Source of the DNA: Vagococcus fluvialis bH819
Lineage (GTDB): Bacteria; Bacillota; Bacilli; Lactobacillales; Vagococcaceae
Assembly (NCBI RefSeq): GCF_900163795.1
Contig: NZ_FWFD01000014.1
Span: 1-60,952, forward strand
Length of the DNA stretch: 60,952 nt
Direction of reading: 5' to 3'
In this document: one piece after another, positions 7,382 to 16,498 of the stretch
Layout of the letters: each line of letters starts with the position of its first letter
Position numbering within the stretch: position 1 is the first letter of the stretch
Notes under the pieces: model-generated
Told to the model about the DNA's origin: nothing
What the model saw: the letters and a program-made list of their open reading frames with translations, nothing else
Database searches by the model: none
Program-made: the position numbers and the translations under genes

Positions 7382-7681
7382 ATGAATCAAGCTACAAACT
7401 ACGAAATTATGTACATAATTCGTCCAAACATTGATGAAGAAGAAAAAACTGCTCTTGTAAATCGTTTCGATTCAATCTTAAAAGATAACGGTGCAGAGGT
7501 ATTGGAATCTAAGTTATGGGGCAAACGCCGCTTAGCATACGACATCCAAGATTTCCATGAAGGAATCTATCATATCGTTAAAGTTTCAGCAACTGATGTT
7601 GTAGGAATTAACGAATTTGACCGTTTAGCTAAAATCAATGCTGACATTATCCGTCACATGGTTGTTAAAGAAGAAAATTAA
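7382..7681 (+). CDS. rpsF: 30S ribosomal protein S6
   Basis: 99 residues, full length for the family ([16 protein letters not shown] at the start; [12 protein letters not shown] in the middle). It binds 16S rRNA together with S18 in the platform of the small subunit. The ribosome-binding site AAGGAGGTG precedes it and is paired in the leader structure, implying autogenous control. It is the first gene of rpsF-ssb-rpsR. A parS palindrome lies directly after the stop. Confidence 0.98.
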   Translation: MNQATNYEIMYIIRPNIDEEEKTALVNRFDSILKDNGAEVLESKLWGKRRLAYDIQDFHEGIYHIVKVSATDVVGINEFDRLAKINADIIRHMVVKEEN

Positions 7682-7686
7682 TTAAA

Positions 7687-7702
7687 TGTTTCACGTGAAA
7701 CA
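7687..7702. promoter_or_regulatory. parS centromere site 1
   Basis: The 16-bp perfect palindrome TGTTTCACGTGAAACA is identical to the ParB/Spo0J recognition consensus. It sits between rpsF and ssb. parS sites cluster around oriC, so this supports an origin-proximal location for the window. Confidence 0.9.
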
Positions 7703-7727
7703 TTAAAAAACGAGAGGAGATCGACAA

Positions 7728-8258
7728 ATGATTAACAACGTTGTACTAGTAGGAAGACTTACTCGTGACCCAGAATTGAGATTTACTTCAAATGGATCAG
7801 CTGTAGCAACTTTTAACTTAGCTGTCAATCGTAACTTTACAAATCAAAGTGGCGATAGAGAAGCTGATTTTGTTAATTGTGTTATTTGGAGAAAACCAGC
7901 AGAAACACTAGCAAATTACGCTAAAAAGGGTACTTTACTAGGTGTGGTTGGACGTATTCAAACACGTAATTATGAAAATCAACAAGGTCAAAAAGTATAT
8001 GTTACAGAAGTAGTATGTGATAATTTCCAATTATTAGAATCACGTAATGTATCTGAACAAAGACAACAGCAACAACCTGGTGGCTTTGGTAATCAAGATG
8101 CAGGAAATAATTTTAGTAATTTTTCTCAAAATCAAAATAGTCAGTCATTTAGTCAATCTTCAAGTAAAAACGAAATGCCGAATTTTGATCGTGATAATAG
8201 TGATCCTTTTGGAAGCTCATCACAAATTGATATTTCGGATGACGATTTACCATTCTAA
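7728..8258 (+). CDS. ssb: Single-stranded DNA-binding protein
   Basis: 176 residues. The N-terminal 110 form the OB fold ([43 protein letters not shown]). Next comes a low-complexity Gln/Asn/Ser/Gly linker (about 108-160), and the acidic tip ends DDDLPF, which recruits replication and repair partners. Ribosome-binding site GAGGAG. It lies between rpsF and rpsR as in most Firmicutes. Confidence 0.98.
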   Translation: MINNVVLVGRLTRDPELRFTSNGSAVATFNLAVNRNFTNQSGDREADFVNCVIWRKPAETLANYAKKGTLLGVVGRIQTRNYENQQGQKVYVTEVVCDNFQLLESRNVSEQRQQQQPGGFGNQDAGNNFSNFSQNQNSQSFSQSSSKNEMPNFDRDNSDPFGSSSQIDISDDDLPF

Positions 8259-8281
8259 AATAGAATAGGAGGGGCATAAAA

Positions 8282-8524
8282 ATGGCAGCTCAACAAAGAA
8301 GAGGCGGAAAAAAACGTCGTAAAGTATGTTACTTTACAGCTAACCATATCGATAATATCGATTATAAAGATGTTGATTTATTAGCAAGATTTATCTCTGA
8401 AAGAGGTAAAATTTTACCACGTCGTGTGACTGGTACTTGTGCTAAACACCAAAGAAAATTAACTATCGCAATTAAACGCGCAAGAATTATGGGTCTATTA
8501 CCATTCGTTGGTGAAGAACAATAA
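8282..8524 (+). CDS. rpsR: 30S ribosomal protein S18
   Basis: 80 residues, basic, with the family core ([22 protein letters not shown] then [19 protein letters not shown]). It pairs with S6 on the small subunit. Ribosome-binding site GGAGGGG; 23 bp after ssb. Last gene of the operon, followed by a terminator and the second parS site. Confidence 0.98.
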   Translation: MAAQQRRGGKKRRKVCYFTANHIDNIDYKDVDLLARFISERGKILPRRVTGTCAKHQRKLTIAIKRARIMGLLPFVGEEQ

Positions 8525-8527
8525 TTT

Positions 8528-8561
8528 TTAGAGGACATTCATTCTAAATGAATGTCTTTTT
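8528..8561 (+). terminator. Intrinsic terminator after rpsR
   Basis: Stem GACATTCATT/AATGAATGTC followed by seven Ts. It closes the rpsF-ssb-rpsR operon just before the second parS site. Confidence 0.9.
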
Positions 8562-8562
8562 T

Positions 8563-8578
8563 TGTTTCACGTGAAACA
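8563..8578. promoter_or_regulatory. parS centromere site 2
   Basis: A second perfect TGTTTCACGTGAAACA palindrome 876 bp after the first, between rpsR and rplI. Two sites this close are consistent with an origin-proximal ParB loading zone. Confidence 0.9.
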
Positions 8579-8668
8579 ATTATATATTTGTTTTATGAAA
8601 CATTAATATTATGTTAAAATGGTAAGGTACAGACTTAAATTTTAAAGTAGATAAGGAGTGTTTCTTAT

Positions 8669-9121
8669 ATGAAAGTTATATTTTTACAAGATGTTAATGG
8701 AAAAGGTAAAAAAGGTGAAGTAAAAGATGTGGCTGTAGGGTATGCACAAAATTTTTTATTAAAAAAAGGATTAGCGGTAGAAGCAACAGCACAATCATTA
8801 AGTGAGTTAAAAGGTAAAACCAATGCAAAAGAAAAAGAAGATGCAGAAGTATTGGAAGATGCTAAAAAATTAAGAGATGTGATAGAAGCAGAAGAATTTG
8901 AAGTGATTATTAAATCAAAAGCAGGTGAAGATAGTCGCTTATTTGGTTCTATTCCTTCAAAACAAATTGCTGAAGCGTTAGAAAAGCAACACGGAATTAA
9001 AATCGATAAACGTAAAATGGATTTAAAACAACCTATTAAAGCGTTAGGTTATACGAATGTACCAACTAAGTTACATAAAAAAGTAACTGCAAAATTACGT
9101 GTCCATGTTATTACTGAATAA
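8669..9121 (+). CDS. rplI: 50S ribosomal protein L9
   Basis: 150 residues. The N-terminal rRNA-binding domain carries [20 protein letters not shown] and [14 protein letters not shown] long connecting helix (about 40-75) and a C-terminal domain ([24 protein letters not shown]) follow, matching the usual two-lobed L9. Ribosome-binding site AAGGAGTG. It is 25 bp before dnaB and probably cotranscribed with it. The c-di-AMP phosphodiesterase gene that often precedes rplI in Firmicutes is absent here. Confidence 0.98.
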   Translation: MKVIFLQDVNGKGKKGEVKDVAVGYAQNFLLKKGLAVEATAQSLSELKGKTNAKEKEDAEVLEDAKKLRDVIEAEEFEVIIKSKAGEDSRLFGSIPSKQIAEALEKQHGIKIDKRKMDLKQPIKALGYTNVPTKLHKKVTAKLRVHVITE

Positions 9122-9146
9122 AAAATAAGGGTAGGGGAAAAACAAC

Positions 9147-10508
9147 ATGGAACTTATCCAACAAGATAGAATACCACCACAAAGTGTTGAAGCTGAACAG
9201 GCTGTACTAGGATCGGTCTTTTTGGATTCTGATTCAATTGTGGAAGCAATGGAATACATCGAAGCTAAAGATTTTTATCGTCGTGGTCATCAAACTATTT
9301 TTCAAATTATGATTGATTTAAACAACCGTAATGAAGCAATCGATGCGATTACGGTTAAAGAACAACTTGAACAGAAGAAAATGATTGAAGATATTGGTGG
9401 CGTTAGTTACTTATCTGAACTAACACTAAGTGTTCCAACTGCAGCTAATGTTGGTTATTATGCTAAAATTGTAGAACAAAAATCACTATTAAGAAACTTG
9501 ATACAAACAGCTACTGATATTGTTACTAGTGGTTTTGAACAAGATGAAGATGTAGAAAGTATTTTAGATGATGCGGAGCGAAAGATATTAGAAGTATCAG
9601 AAAAAAGAAATCGTAGTGGATTTTTAGCGATTGCCGATGTCCTAGGCGATTCGATTAATCAAATTGAAAAACTATCACAACAAGGTGAAGCAATTACTGG
9701 ACTTCCAACAGGTTATCATGCATTGGATAAAATGACAGCAGGACTTCAAGCAGAAGAATTAATTATCTTGGCTGCTAGACCGGCTGTAGGTAAGACAGCG
9801 TTTGCACTTAATATTGCTCAAAATGTAGGGACTAAGACAGATGAATCCGTTGCTATCTTTAGTTTAGAGATGAGTGCGGAATCTTTAGTTAACCGGATGT
9901 TATGTTCGGAAGGTTTAGTAGAAGCGAGTCACTTAAAAACTGGTCAATTATCAGACGAAGAGTGGGACAACATCATTGTCGCAATGGGAAGCCTCTCTAA
10001 AGCTAATATATTTATCGATGATACACCAGGTATTAAAATCTCTGAAATCCGTGCTAAGTGTCGTAAATTAGCACAGGAGCAAGGCGATTTAGGTTTAATC
10101 CTCATTGATTACTTACAGCTTATTGAGGGAACTGGACGAGAAAATAGACAACAAGAAGTTTCTGAGATTTCAAGACAACTAAAAAAGCTAGCCAAAGAAT
10201 TACATGTGCCAGTTATTGCTTTGTCTCAACTCTCACGTGGGGTAGAACAACGTCAAGATAAACGACCAGTACTAAGTGATATTCGTGAATCTGGATCAAT
10301 TGAACAAGATGCGGATATTGTAGCATTTCTTTACCGTGATGATTATTATCGAAGTGAAGATGGTGAAGATGAAGAACCACCAGAAACAAACAACGTGATC
10401 GAAGTAATCATTGAAAAAAACCGGAGTGGTGCTCGGGGAACAGTAGAACTTTTATTTATCAAAGAGTACAATAAGTTTTCTTCACTATCTCCAAGAGAAG
10501 AGTTCTAA
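9147..10508 (+). CDS. dnaB: Replicative DNA helicase
   Basis: 453 residues, typical length. The N-terminal helical domain begins IPPQSVEAEQAVLGSVF. The RecA-like ATPase domain has Walker A ARPAVGKTAF at about 208-217, Walker B LILIDYLQLI at about 316-325, and the DnaB motif SQLSRGVEQR.DKRP followed by SDIRESGSIEQDAD. It is the hexameric helicase that unwinds DNA at the fork. (The Bacillus name for the same gene is dnaC.) Downstream of rplI as in most Firmicutes. Confidence 0.97.
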   Translation: MELIQQDRIPPQSVEAEQAVLGSVFLDSDSIVEAMEYIEAKDFYRRGHQTIFQIMIDLNNRNEAIDAITVKEQLEQKKMIEDIGGVSYLSELTLSVPTAANVGYYAKIVEQKSLLRNLIQTATDIVTSGFEQDEDVESILDDAERKILEVSEKRNRSGFLAIADVLGDSINQIEKLSQQGEAITGLPTGYHALDKMTAGLQAEELIILAARPAVGKTAFALNIAQNVGTKTDESVAIFSLEMSAESLVNRMLCSEGLVEASHLKTGQLSDEEWDNIIVAMGSLSKANIFIDDTPGIKISEIRAKCRKLAQEQGDLGLILIDYLQLIEGTGRENRQQEVSEISRQLKKLAKELHVPVIALSQLSRGVEQRQDKRPVLSDIRESGSIEQDADIVAFLYRDDYYRSEDGEDEEPPETNNVIEVIIEKNRSGARGTVELLFIKEYNKFSSLSPREEF

Positions 10509-10561
10509 TGTTCGGTTTATTTGTCTTTTTGTAAAATTATAAAAAATAACGTTCGATTTTA

Positions 10562-10590
10562 TTGTAATATAAGTTCTGTTTTGCTAGAAT
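10562..10590 (+). promoter_or_regulatory. Promoter of purA
   Basis: TTGTAA at 10562-10567 and TAGAAT at 10585-10590, spacer 17 bp, about 38 bp before the purA start. A short leader follows, with no obvious riboswitch. Confidence 0.65.
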
Positions 10591-10627
10591 AGTTAAGTAT
10601 TATTGAAAATAAGAATGGAGTGTTTAA

Positions 10628-11920
10628 ATGTCATCAGTTGTAGTAGTAGGAACTCAGTGGGGCGACGAAGGAAAAGGAAAGATTACCGACTTTTTAAGTG
10701 AAAATGCTGAAGTCATTGCACGTTATCAAGGTGGAGACAACGCAGGTCACACTATTCAATTTGATGGAACGACATATAAACTGCATTTAATTCCATCAGG
10801 TATTTTTTATAAAGAAAAGATCAGTGTGATTGGAAACGGTGTTGTGATTAACCCTAAATCAATTACTAAAGAATTACAATATTTAGCAGATCATAATATC
10901 AATACTGAAAACTTAAGAATTTCAGATCGTGCGCATGTCATTTTACCTTACCATATCAAATTGGATCAATTACAAGAAGATGCTAAAGGTGAAAATAAAA
11001 TTGGGACAACGATTAAAGGAATTGGACCAGCTTACATGGATAAAGCAGCTCGTGTAGGAATTCGTATTGCTGATTTATTAGATAAAGAAATTTTTGCTGA
11101 ACGTTTAAAAATTAATTTAGAAGAAAAGAACCGTCAATTTGTTAAAATGTTTGACTCAGAAGCTATAGAGTTTGATGATATCTTTGAAGAGTACTACCAA
11201 TATGGTCAAGAAATCAAAAAATATGTGACAGATACTTCAGTTATCTTGAATGATGCATTAGACGAAGGTCGCCGTGTGTTATTTGAAGGAGCACAAGGGG
11301 TTATGCTTGATATTGATCAAGGAACGTATCCATTTGTAACTTCTTCAAATCCAGTTGCCGGTGGTGTGACGATTGGTAGTGGTGTGGGACCATCAAAAAT
11401 TAACCGTGTCGTGGGTGTCTGTAAAGCTTACACATCACGTGTGGGAGACGGTCCATTCCCAACTGAATTATTTGATGAAACAGGTCAACAAATTCGTGAA
11501 GTGGGTCGTGAATATGGCACAACAACAGGCCGTCCACGTCGTGTGGGTTGGTTTGATACTGTTGTGATGCGCCATTCGAAACGTGTGTCAGGTATTACCA
11601 ATTTATCATTGAATTCAATTGATGTATTATCAGGTTTACCAACTGTAAAAATCTGTACAGCTTATGAATTAGATGGTAAAGAGATTTATCATTACCCAGC
11701 AAGTTTAAAAGAATTATCTCGTTGTAAACCAGTCTATGAAGAGTTACCAGGTTGGACAGAAGATATTACAGGTTGTAAAACTTTATCTGACTTACCAGAA
11801 AATGCTAGAAATTATGTTCATCGTGTTTCTGAACTAGTAGGTGTTAGAATTTCAACCTTCTCAGTTGGTCCAGATAGAACACAAACGAACGTCTTAGAAA
11901 GCGTTTGGGCACAAATTTAA
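10628..11920 (+). CDS. purA: Adenylosuccinate synthetase
   Basis: 430 residues, full length. It has the GTP-binding start [15 protein letters not shown], the IMP/GTP loop DNAGHTI and the arginine-rich [13 protein letters not shown]-type motif ([13 protein letters not shown] here). It joins IMP and aspartate with GTP to form adenylosuccinate in AMP synthesis. Transcribed alone from its own promoter, with a terminator-like hairpin after the stop. Its position after dnaB is common in Firmicutes. Confidence 0.98.
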   Translation: MSSVVVVGTQWGDEGKGKITDFLSENAEVIARYQGGDNAGHTIQFDGTTYKLHLIPSGIFYKEKISVIGNGVVINPKSITKELQYLADHNINTENLRISDRAHVILPYHIKLDQLQEDAKGENKIGTTIKGIGPAYMDKAARVGIRIADLLDKEIFAERLKINLEEKNRQFVKMFDSEAIEFDDIFEEYYQYGQEIKKYVTDTSVILNDALDEGRRVLFEGAQGVMLDIDQGTYPFVTSSNPVAGGVTIGSGVGPSKINRVVGVCKAYTSRVGDGPFPTELFDETGQQIREVGREYGTTTGRPRRVGWFDTVVMRHSKRVSGITNLSLNSIDVLSGLPTVKICTAYELDGKEIYHYPASLKELSRCKPVYEELPGWTEDITGCKTLSDLPENARNYVHRVSELVGVRISTFSVGPDRTQTNVLESVWAQI

Positions 11921-11924
11921 TAAA

Positions 11925-11963
11925 CAAAAAAAAGGGGGAGTTAAAAAACTGCTTCTTTTTTTT
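11925..11963 (+). terminator. Probable terminator after purA
   Basis: An A-rich arm and GGGGGAGTT pair imperfectly with AACTGCTTC, followed by a run of seven Ts. Moderate stem, convincing T tract. Confidence 0.6.
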
Positions 11964-12000
11964 ACTAAAAGGTAGTAAGATGTGTAGAGGAGGTTGTAAA

Positions 12001-12873
12001 ATGACAGAAAAATTTGATTTATTAGTCGATTCGTGTTCTGACTTACCTTTTGATTATCTGGAACAAAATAATGTTCAGTTAGTTAGTATGATTATTAATT
12101 TAAATCATAAAGAATATATCGATGATTTAGGGAAAAAATTTGATTATAATTGGTTTATGGAGCAATTAAAAGCAGAAGAAATGCCTAGTACCTCACAAAT
12201 TAATATTGGAACGTATTCTGAGGCTTTTAGTCACTATGTTAATGCAGACAAACCTTTGTTGTATGTGGCTTTTTCTTCTGAACTAAGTGGCTCACAAAGA
12301 AATGCATATTCTGCTTTGCGACTTCTGGAAGAAGATAATGATTCGGTTTCAGTAACGATTGTTGATTCGAAAGCAGCGTCATTAGGAGAAGGTTTGTTAA
12401 TCAAAGAAGTGATTAAGCAAAGAGATGCAGGCAAGAGCTTGAAAGAAGTACAAGAGTGGCTAGAAAATAATGTGAACCGAGTACACTCATGGGTAACAGT
12501 CAATGATTTAAATCACTTAGAACGTGGCGGACGAATTTCTAAAACATCAGCAGCTATTGGAAGCTTAGTAAAAATAAAACCAATTATTAATGTCGACCCT
12601 ACAGGAAAATTAGTTAATGTAGGTAAAGTAAGAGGTCGAAAAAAATCATTGGAAAAAATTGTCTCAGAGACTAAACGAACGATAATTTCTAGTGAAGATC
12701 AGACAATATTAGTTGCTTATGCAGGAGATCTAGAAGCTGGAGAATATACTAAAAAATTAATCGAAGAAACAATACCGGTTAAAGCAGTAGAGATATTACC
12801 TATGGGACCAACGATCGCAAGTCATACAGGATATGGAGCAATCGCTATCTTTTCATTTGGAATCGAAAAATAG
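12001..12873 (+). CDS. DegV family fatty-acid-binding protein
   Basis: 290 residues. I chose ATG 12001 because GAGGAGG stands 9 bases before it; a longer frame reaches back into purA but has no ribosome-binding site. The sequence has the DegV hallmarks: [12 protein letters not shown] at the start, [27 protein letters not shown] in the fatty-acid head-group pocket, and the C-terminal [11 protein letters not shown]. These proteins bind a fatty acid; some act as FakB subunits presenting it to the FakA kinase. The partner kinase is not in this window. Confidence 0.92.
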   Translation: MTEKFDLLVDSCSDLPFDYLEQNNVQLVSMIINLNHKEYIDDLGKKFDYNWFMEQLKAEEMPSTSQINIGTYSEAFSHYVNADKPLLYVAFSSELSGSQRNAYSALRLLEEDNDSVSVTIVDSKAASLGEGLLIKEVIKQRDAGKSLKEVQEWLENNVNRVHSWVTVNDLNHLERGGRISKTSAAIGSLVKIKPIINVDPTGKLVNVGKVRGRKKSLEKIVSETKRTIISSEDQTILVAYAGDLEAGEYTKKLIEETIPVKAVEILPMGPTIASHTGYGAIAIFSFGIEK

Positions 12874-12875
12874 AT

Positions 12876-12930
12876 TAGTTGTTAATACTAAAAATTGTTT
12901 TTCCAATTTTTGGCATTAACAACTTTTTTT
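12876..12930 (+). terminator. Intrinsic terminator after the degV gene
   Basis: Long stem AGTTGTTAAT...TAAAAATTG / CAATTTTTG...ATTAACAACT followed by seven Ts. Confidence 0.9.
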
Positions 12931-13041
12931 ATCGTACCATTTATTAATGTTTAAGGAGAGAAAAGAGAGAATCTATTTTATTTGAGAAATATATGGCATA
13001 ATGTAATGTAGGATATAAATCAAAATAGGAGGTGTGTTTTT

Positions 13042-13785
13042 CTGAAAGAGAAACATTCTATTTTATTGCTAATAGTTAGTATTTTAGTAGTTATTACATT
13101 ATTTTTTTCTATTTATATTAATCGTGTATTTGCTAATGAAAGGGCCAGAGAAGCAGAGATTGTTAAAAAGCAAGAGGCTATAAAGCAAGCTGCAAGGGAT
13201 AAAGAGGCAAAAAAAACGTATGTTGAAAAAATGAATGATCGTATTATGAGTAACGAATTTAAAAATCGAATGCCTATTCCTTTAATTTTACAAACTGATA
13301 AGAAATGGAAGAATGAATTTTACGGAGAAGAAGGTAGTGACCCATTAAAGAACACTGTGGAAATTAATGGATGTGCCATTACAACTTTAGCTATGGTAAG
13401 TACTTATTTGGACAAAAAAGAAGTAACACCATTAGATGTATTAAAGTGGTCAGGCAATCGGTATTATGATGAAAACGAAGGGACTGTGTGGCAGATATTT
13501 AATGATTTTGCTGTGTCTAAAGAGTATGAATTTGAAGACTTGGGTGATCAGCAGGAGTTAGCTAAAAAACATTTAGAGAAAGGTCATCCTATCGTTGTTT
13601 CTGTAAAACCAGGGTATTTCACGAAGGTTGGACATATCATGGTAATCTCAGGATATGATAGAAAAACCAATACTTTTTGGTTAAATAATCCAAGCGATAC
13701 AGATGAAAAAAAACATACAGGTAAAGCCTTTAAAGAAGCAGAAATACAAAATGAAGCTCTTAGGTATTGGGCTATCTATAAATAA
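13042..13785 (+). CDS. Membrane-anchored C39-family cysteine peptidase-like protein
   Basis: The reading frame has no ATG near its start. The best start is CTG 13042, 9 bases after a perfect AGGAGG. It gives a Lys-rich N-terminus followed by a membrane segment (about residues 6-25), as expected for an anchored protein. A TTG at 13066 would cut into that segment. An Ala/Lys/Glu-rich linker (about 33-65) leads to a papain-like C39_2 domain. The catalytic Cys is in EINGCAITTLAMVSTYL, His in VGHIMVISGYD and Asn/Asp in FWLNNPSD. It would act outside the cell. The substrate is unknown; this is not a bacteriocin exporter, since it has no ABC part. Confidence 0.8.
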   Translation: MKEKHSILLLIVSILVVITLFFSIYINRVFANERAREAEIVKKQEAIKQAARDKEAKKTYVEKMNDRIMSNEFKNRMPIPLILQTDKKWKNEFYGEEGSDPLKNTVEINGCAITTLAMVSTYLDKKEVTPLDVLKWSGNRYYDENEGTVWQIFNDFAVSKEYEFEDLGDQQELAKKHLEKGHPIVVSVKPGYFTKVGHIMVISGYDRKTNTFWLNNPSDTDEKKHTGKAFKEAEIQNEALRYWAIYK

Positions 13786-13804
13786 TTAAAAAGTATGCAT
13801 GCAA

Positions 13805-13845
13805 ATAAAGACGAGAGTGACTTTTTTAGTCATCCTCGTCTTTGT
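13805..13845 (+). terminator. Intrinsic terminator after the C39-like gene
   Basis: Stem AAAGACGAG/CTCGTCTTT with inner pairing (GTGAC/GTCA) and T-rich flanks. Confidence 0.8.
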
Positions 13846-13863
13846 TTGTATTTTGAATTTAAA

Positions 13864-13909
13864 AGTTACTTCAGCTGCTTGGAGCTAAGCGTCTTTTTCA
13901 CCACTCTTA
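13864..13909 (-). repeat. Dispersed element, copy A
   Basis: Minus strand reads GAGTGGTGAAAAAGACG, then CTTAGCTCCAAGCAGCTGA. It is closely related to copies B (13991-14034), C (48315-48345) and D (50735-50774). It lies in the same 3' region as copy B, on the same strand, beyond the terminator hairpin. Confidence 0.7.
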
Positions 13910-13919
13910 TTTAGTCTGG

Positions 13920-13949
13920 GTTCAAAAGGCAGCTCCTTGAGGTAACTTC
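13920..13949 (+). repeat. Dispersed element, degenerate copy E in opposite orientation
   Basis: Plus strand reads TTCAAAAGGC then AGCTCCTTGAGGTAACTTC. It matches the consensus of the other copies with gaps. It is oriented with the upstream plus-strand C39-like gene, opposite to copies A and B. Confidence 0.45.
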
Positions 13950-13991
13950 AAAAACTAAAATCAATCCGAAAAGCGAGGATTGTTTCTAGTT
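13950..13991 (-). terminator. Intrinsic terminator of the ABC-F gene
   Basis: On the minus strand the imperfect stem AAACTAGAAACAATCC / GGATTGATTTTAGTTT around a TCGCTTTTC loop is followed by Ts. It lies between element copies B and A. Confidence 0.7.
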
Positions 13992-14034
13992 TCCTCCAGT
14001 TACTCAGAGCTAAACGCCTTTTTAACCACTCTTA
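13991..14034 (-). repeat. Dispersed element, copy B, directly after the ABC-F stop codon
   Basis: On the minus strand the element starts within a few bases of the ABC-F TAA: GAGTGGTTAAAAAGGCG, then TTTAGCTCTGAGTAACTGGA. Same orientation as the gene it follows, as for copies C and D. Confidence 0.75.
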
Positions 14035-15654
14035 TTAAAAGATTTGTTTCATTTGTTCTTTGACAGTTTCGTTGTCCAAGAATTCATCATAAGTTGTTTC
14101 TGCACGATCCACAACCCCTTTATCTGAAACAGCAACGATACGATTAGCTGTTGTTTGGATAAATTGGTGGTCATGAGAAGAGAATAATAATGAACCGTTA
14201 AAACCAATTAAGCCATCATTCAAGGCAGTAATTGATTCTAAATCTAAATGGTTGGTAGGGTCATCTAAAACTAAAACGTTGGCTTTAGAAAGCATTAATT
14301 TAGATAACATACAACGAACTTTTTCGCCCCCAGAAAGGACATTAACTGATTTAAGAACATCTTCACCAGAGAATAGCATACGACCTAAGAAACTTCTTAA
14401 GAAAGTATTATCTGATTCTTCTTTAGAAGCATATTGACGCAACCAGTCAACAATTGGTTGATCTGTATCAAATTCATGAGAGGTATCTTTTGGTAAGTAG
14501 GCTTGGCTAGTTGTTACTCCCCAGCGAACTGTTCCAGAATCAGGCTCCATTTCACCCATGATAATTTTGAAAAGGACGGTTGTTGTGATATCGTCTTTGG
14601 CGATAAAGGCAGCTTTGTCATCTTTTCTAAGTGTGAAGCTAATATTATCTAGGATTTTTTTGCCGTCAATTGTTTTAGAAATATTCTCAACTTGTAATAA
14701 ATCATTACCGATTTCACGTTCGGCTTTAAAGCCAACAAATGGGTAACGGCGTGATGATGGTTGAATATCATCTAATTCAATCTTATCCAGCATTTTTTTA
14801 CGAGATGTTGCTTGTTTAGATTTAGAAGCATTGGCACTAAATCTTGCGATAAAGGCTTGCAATTCTTTTACTTTTTCTTCTTTTTTAGTATTTTGATCTG
14901 ATTGAAGTCTTGCTGCGAGTTCACTTGATTCTAACCAGAAATCATAGTTACCGACGAATAATTTGATTTTACCAAAATCTAAATCGGCCATGTGCGTACA
15001 AACTTTATTTAAGAAATGACGGTCATGGGATACAGTAATAATTGTGTTTTCTGAGTTGATTAAGAATTCTTCTAACCAAGCAATCGACTCACGATCTAAG
15101 CCGTTGGTAGGCTCATCTAAAAGTAAAACATCTGGTTGGCCAAATAATGCTTGGGCTAGTAAAACCTTCACTTTTTGACCAGCAGTTAACTCAGCCATTT
15201 TTAAGTCATGTAATTCTTCTGGAATGTTTAGTCCTTGAAGCAAACTTGCTGCTTCTGGTTCAGCTTCCCAACCGTTTAAATCGGCAAATTCACCTTCAAG
15301 TTCAGCGGCTTTAATGCCATCTTCATCAGTAAAATCAGCTTTCATATAGATAGCATCTTTTTCTTGCATTACTTCATAAAGACGCTTATGTCCCATCATA
15401 ACAGTGTGTAAGACAGTTTGGTCTTCATAATCGAAGTGGTTTTGTTTTAAGGTTGCTAAACGCTCATCAGGACCTAACGTTACATTTCCTGTTGATGGGT
15501 CAATTTCTCCAGATAATATTTTTAAGAAAGTTGATTTTCCAGCACCATTGGCACCAATCAACCCATAACAATTTCCTGGTGTAAATTTAATATCTACATC
15601 TTCAAATAATTTTCTATCTGGAAATTGCAGACTAACATTTGATACGGTAATCAT
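14035..15654 (-). CDS. ABC-F family ATPase (YkpA/YbiT-like)
   Basis: 540 residues in one chain with two ATPase domains and no membrane segments. Walker A GANGAGKST lies at about 35-43. The first half carries LLLDEPTNGLD and the second LSGGEKVRC and LVLDDPTNHLDLES. Start: ATG 15654 has GAGGGA just upstream; the in-frame GTG four codons earlier has none. ABC-F proteins act on the ribosome as translation factors or antibiotic protectors. The short inter-domain linker region (about 240-275, Lys-rich) fits the housekeeping YkpA/YbiT type better than the dedicated resistance types. Monocistronic. Confidence 0.92.
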   Translation of the reverse strand: MITVSNVSLQFPDRKLFEDVDIKFTPGNCYGLIGANGAGKSTFLKILSGEIDPSTGNVTLGPDERLATLKQNHFDYEDQTVLHTVMMGHKRLYEVMQEKDAIYMKADFTDEDGIKAAELEGEFADLNGWEAEPEAASLLQGLNIPEELHDLKMAELTAGQKVKVLLAQALFGQPDVLLLDEPTNGLDRESIAWLEEFLINSENTIITVSHDRHFLNKVCTHMADLDFGKIKLFVGNYDFWLESSELAARLQSDQNTKKEEKVKELQAFIARFSANASKSKQATSRKKMLDKIELDDIQPSSRRYPFVGFKAEREIGNDLLQVENISKTIDGKKILDNISFTLRKDDKAAFIAKDDITTTVLFKIIMGEMEPDSGTVRWGVTTSQAYLPKDTSHEFDTDQPIVDWLRQYASKEESDNTFLRSFLGRMLFSGEDVLKSVNVLSGGEKVRCMLSKLMLSKANVLVLDDPTNHLDLESITALNDGLIGFNGSLLFSSHDHQFIQTTANRIVAVSDKGVVDRAETTYDEFLDNETVKEQMKQIF

Positions 15655-15776
15655 GTAATCCCTCACTTTTTCTTTAAACTAATTTATGTGTCCTTTCGAT
15701 TATATCGGGCTTCTCGTGGGAATGCAAGAAAGTAAAAAAGGATTGTGCTATAATACTCAAAAAAGGAGTCTGATAG

Positions 15777-16460
15777 ATGATTTATCTCATTATTTTTTGT
15801 TTAATTGCAACCCCTTGTTATTTTCTTTTTCAAATAAAGCAACAAAAAGAAAAACGAATAAAATATGTCATTTTATTTTCAATTACCCTTCTCCCAAGCT
15901 TGATTTTTGTCTCCAATAAAATCGGCCATTATTTTTTCAAAGAGCAATTAACTCGTGATAGTTATGTGTTGTTTGAAGAAAAATTCCATATACCAAAAGA
16001 TGAAATAATCGTTGTATATGATATGGGGCAGCATTTTGAAGGTGGTCATAATATGTTGATCACGACTAAATTAGATTATAAAAGCTGGCAGGATGAAGTG
16101 AGAGAAAGAAACACTATGTTAAATGGTGAAGAGATTGCTGAGGGCAAAATGGAAGACGTGGTTAATAATGTTCAAAATTGTGAGATTACTTATGTGGCTT
16201 GGTTTAAATCAGGAACAGATAAAGCTTACTCTTTTCCAATGACAGACATTGATTACTATCAAAAAAAGAGAAAAAGTGAGGGGGTTGACGCTGAAATTAC
16301 AACGGGTAAAAGTAAGTTTTCAAAAATCATCACGCTATCAAAGGATTTGGAAGAGTCAAAAAAACGAATTGGTGACTACTTCCATTATTTACCACCAGAC
16401 AGTGACATTGAAAGCATGATTGAGCATAATATTGAATCTGGATATAAGATAGATAACTAA
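15777..16460 (+). CDS. Hypothetical membrane protein (227 aa)
   Basis: Ribosome-binding site AAAAGGAG. Two hydrophobic segments at about 1-18 and 28-47 are joined by a Lys-rich loop (QKEKRIK). A hydrophilic domain of about 175 residues follows, with FHIPKDEIIVVYDMGQHFEGGHNMLITTK, and later WFKSGTDKAYSFPMTDIDYYQ. I do not recognise a family. It lies between the ABC-F gene and the EET locus and ends at a shared bidirectional terminator. Confidence 0.65.
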   Translation: MIYLIIFCLIATPCYFLFQIKQQKEKRIKYVILFSITLLPSLIFVSNKIGHYFFKEQLTRDSYVLFEEKFHIPKDEIIVVYDMGQHFEGGHNMLITTKLDYKSWQDEVRERNTMLNGEEIAEGKMEDVVNNVQNCEITYVAWFKSGTDKAYSFPMTDIDYYQKKRKSEGVDAEITTGKSKFSKIITLSKDLEESKKRIGDYFHYLPPDSDIESMIEHNIESGYKIDN

Positions 16461-16461
16461 A

Positions 16462-16498
16462 AAAAGATTGCTCAAGTGAATGGGCAATCTTTTTTAGT
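16462..16498. terminator. Bidirectional intrinsic terminator
   Basis: Stem AAAAAAGATTGCTC/GGGCAATCTTTTTT between convergent genes, with T runs in both directions. It overlaps the end of the polyprenyl synthase gene. Confidence 0.9.

Noticed and set aside
12234-12503. Antisense open frames over core genes (for example 12234-12503 and 44004-44381 on the minus strand)
   Set aside because: They mirror strongly conserved genes (degV-like, nupP), have no ribosome-binding sites, and their translations look like no protein family.
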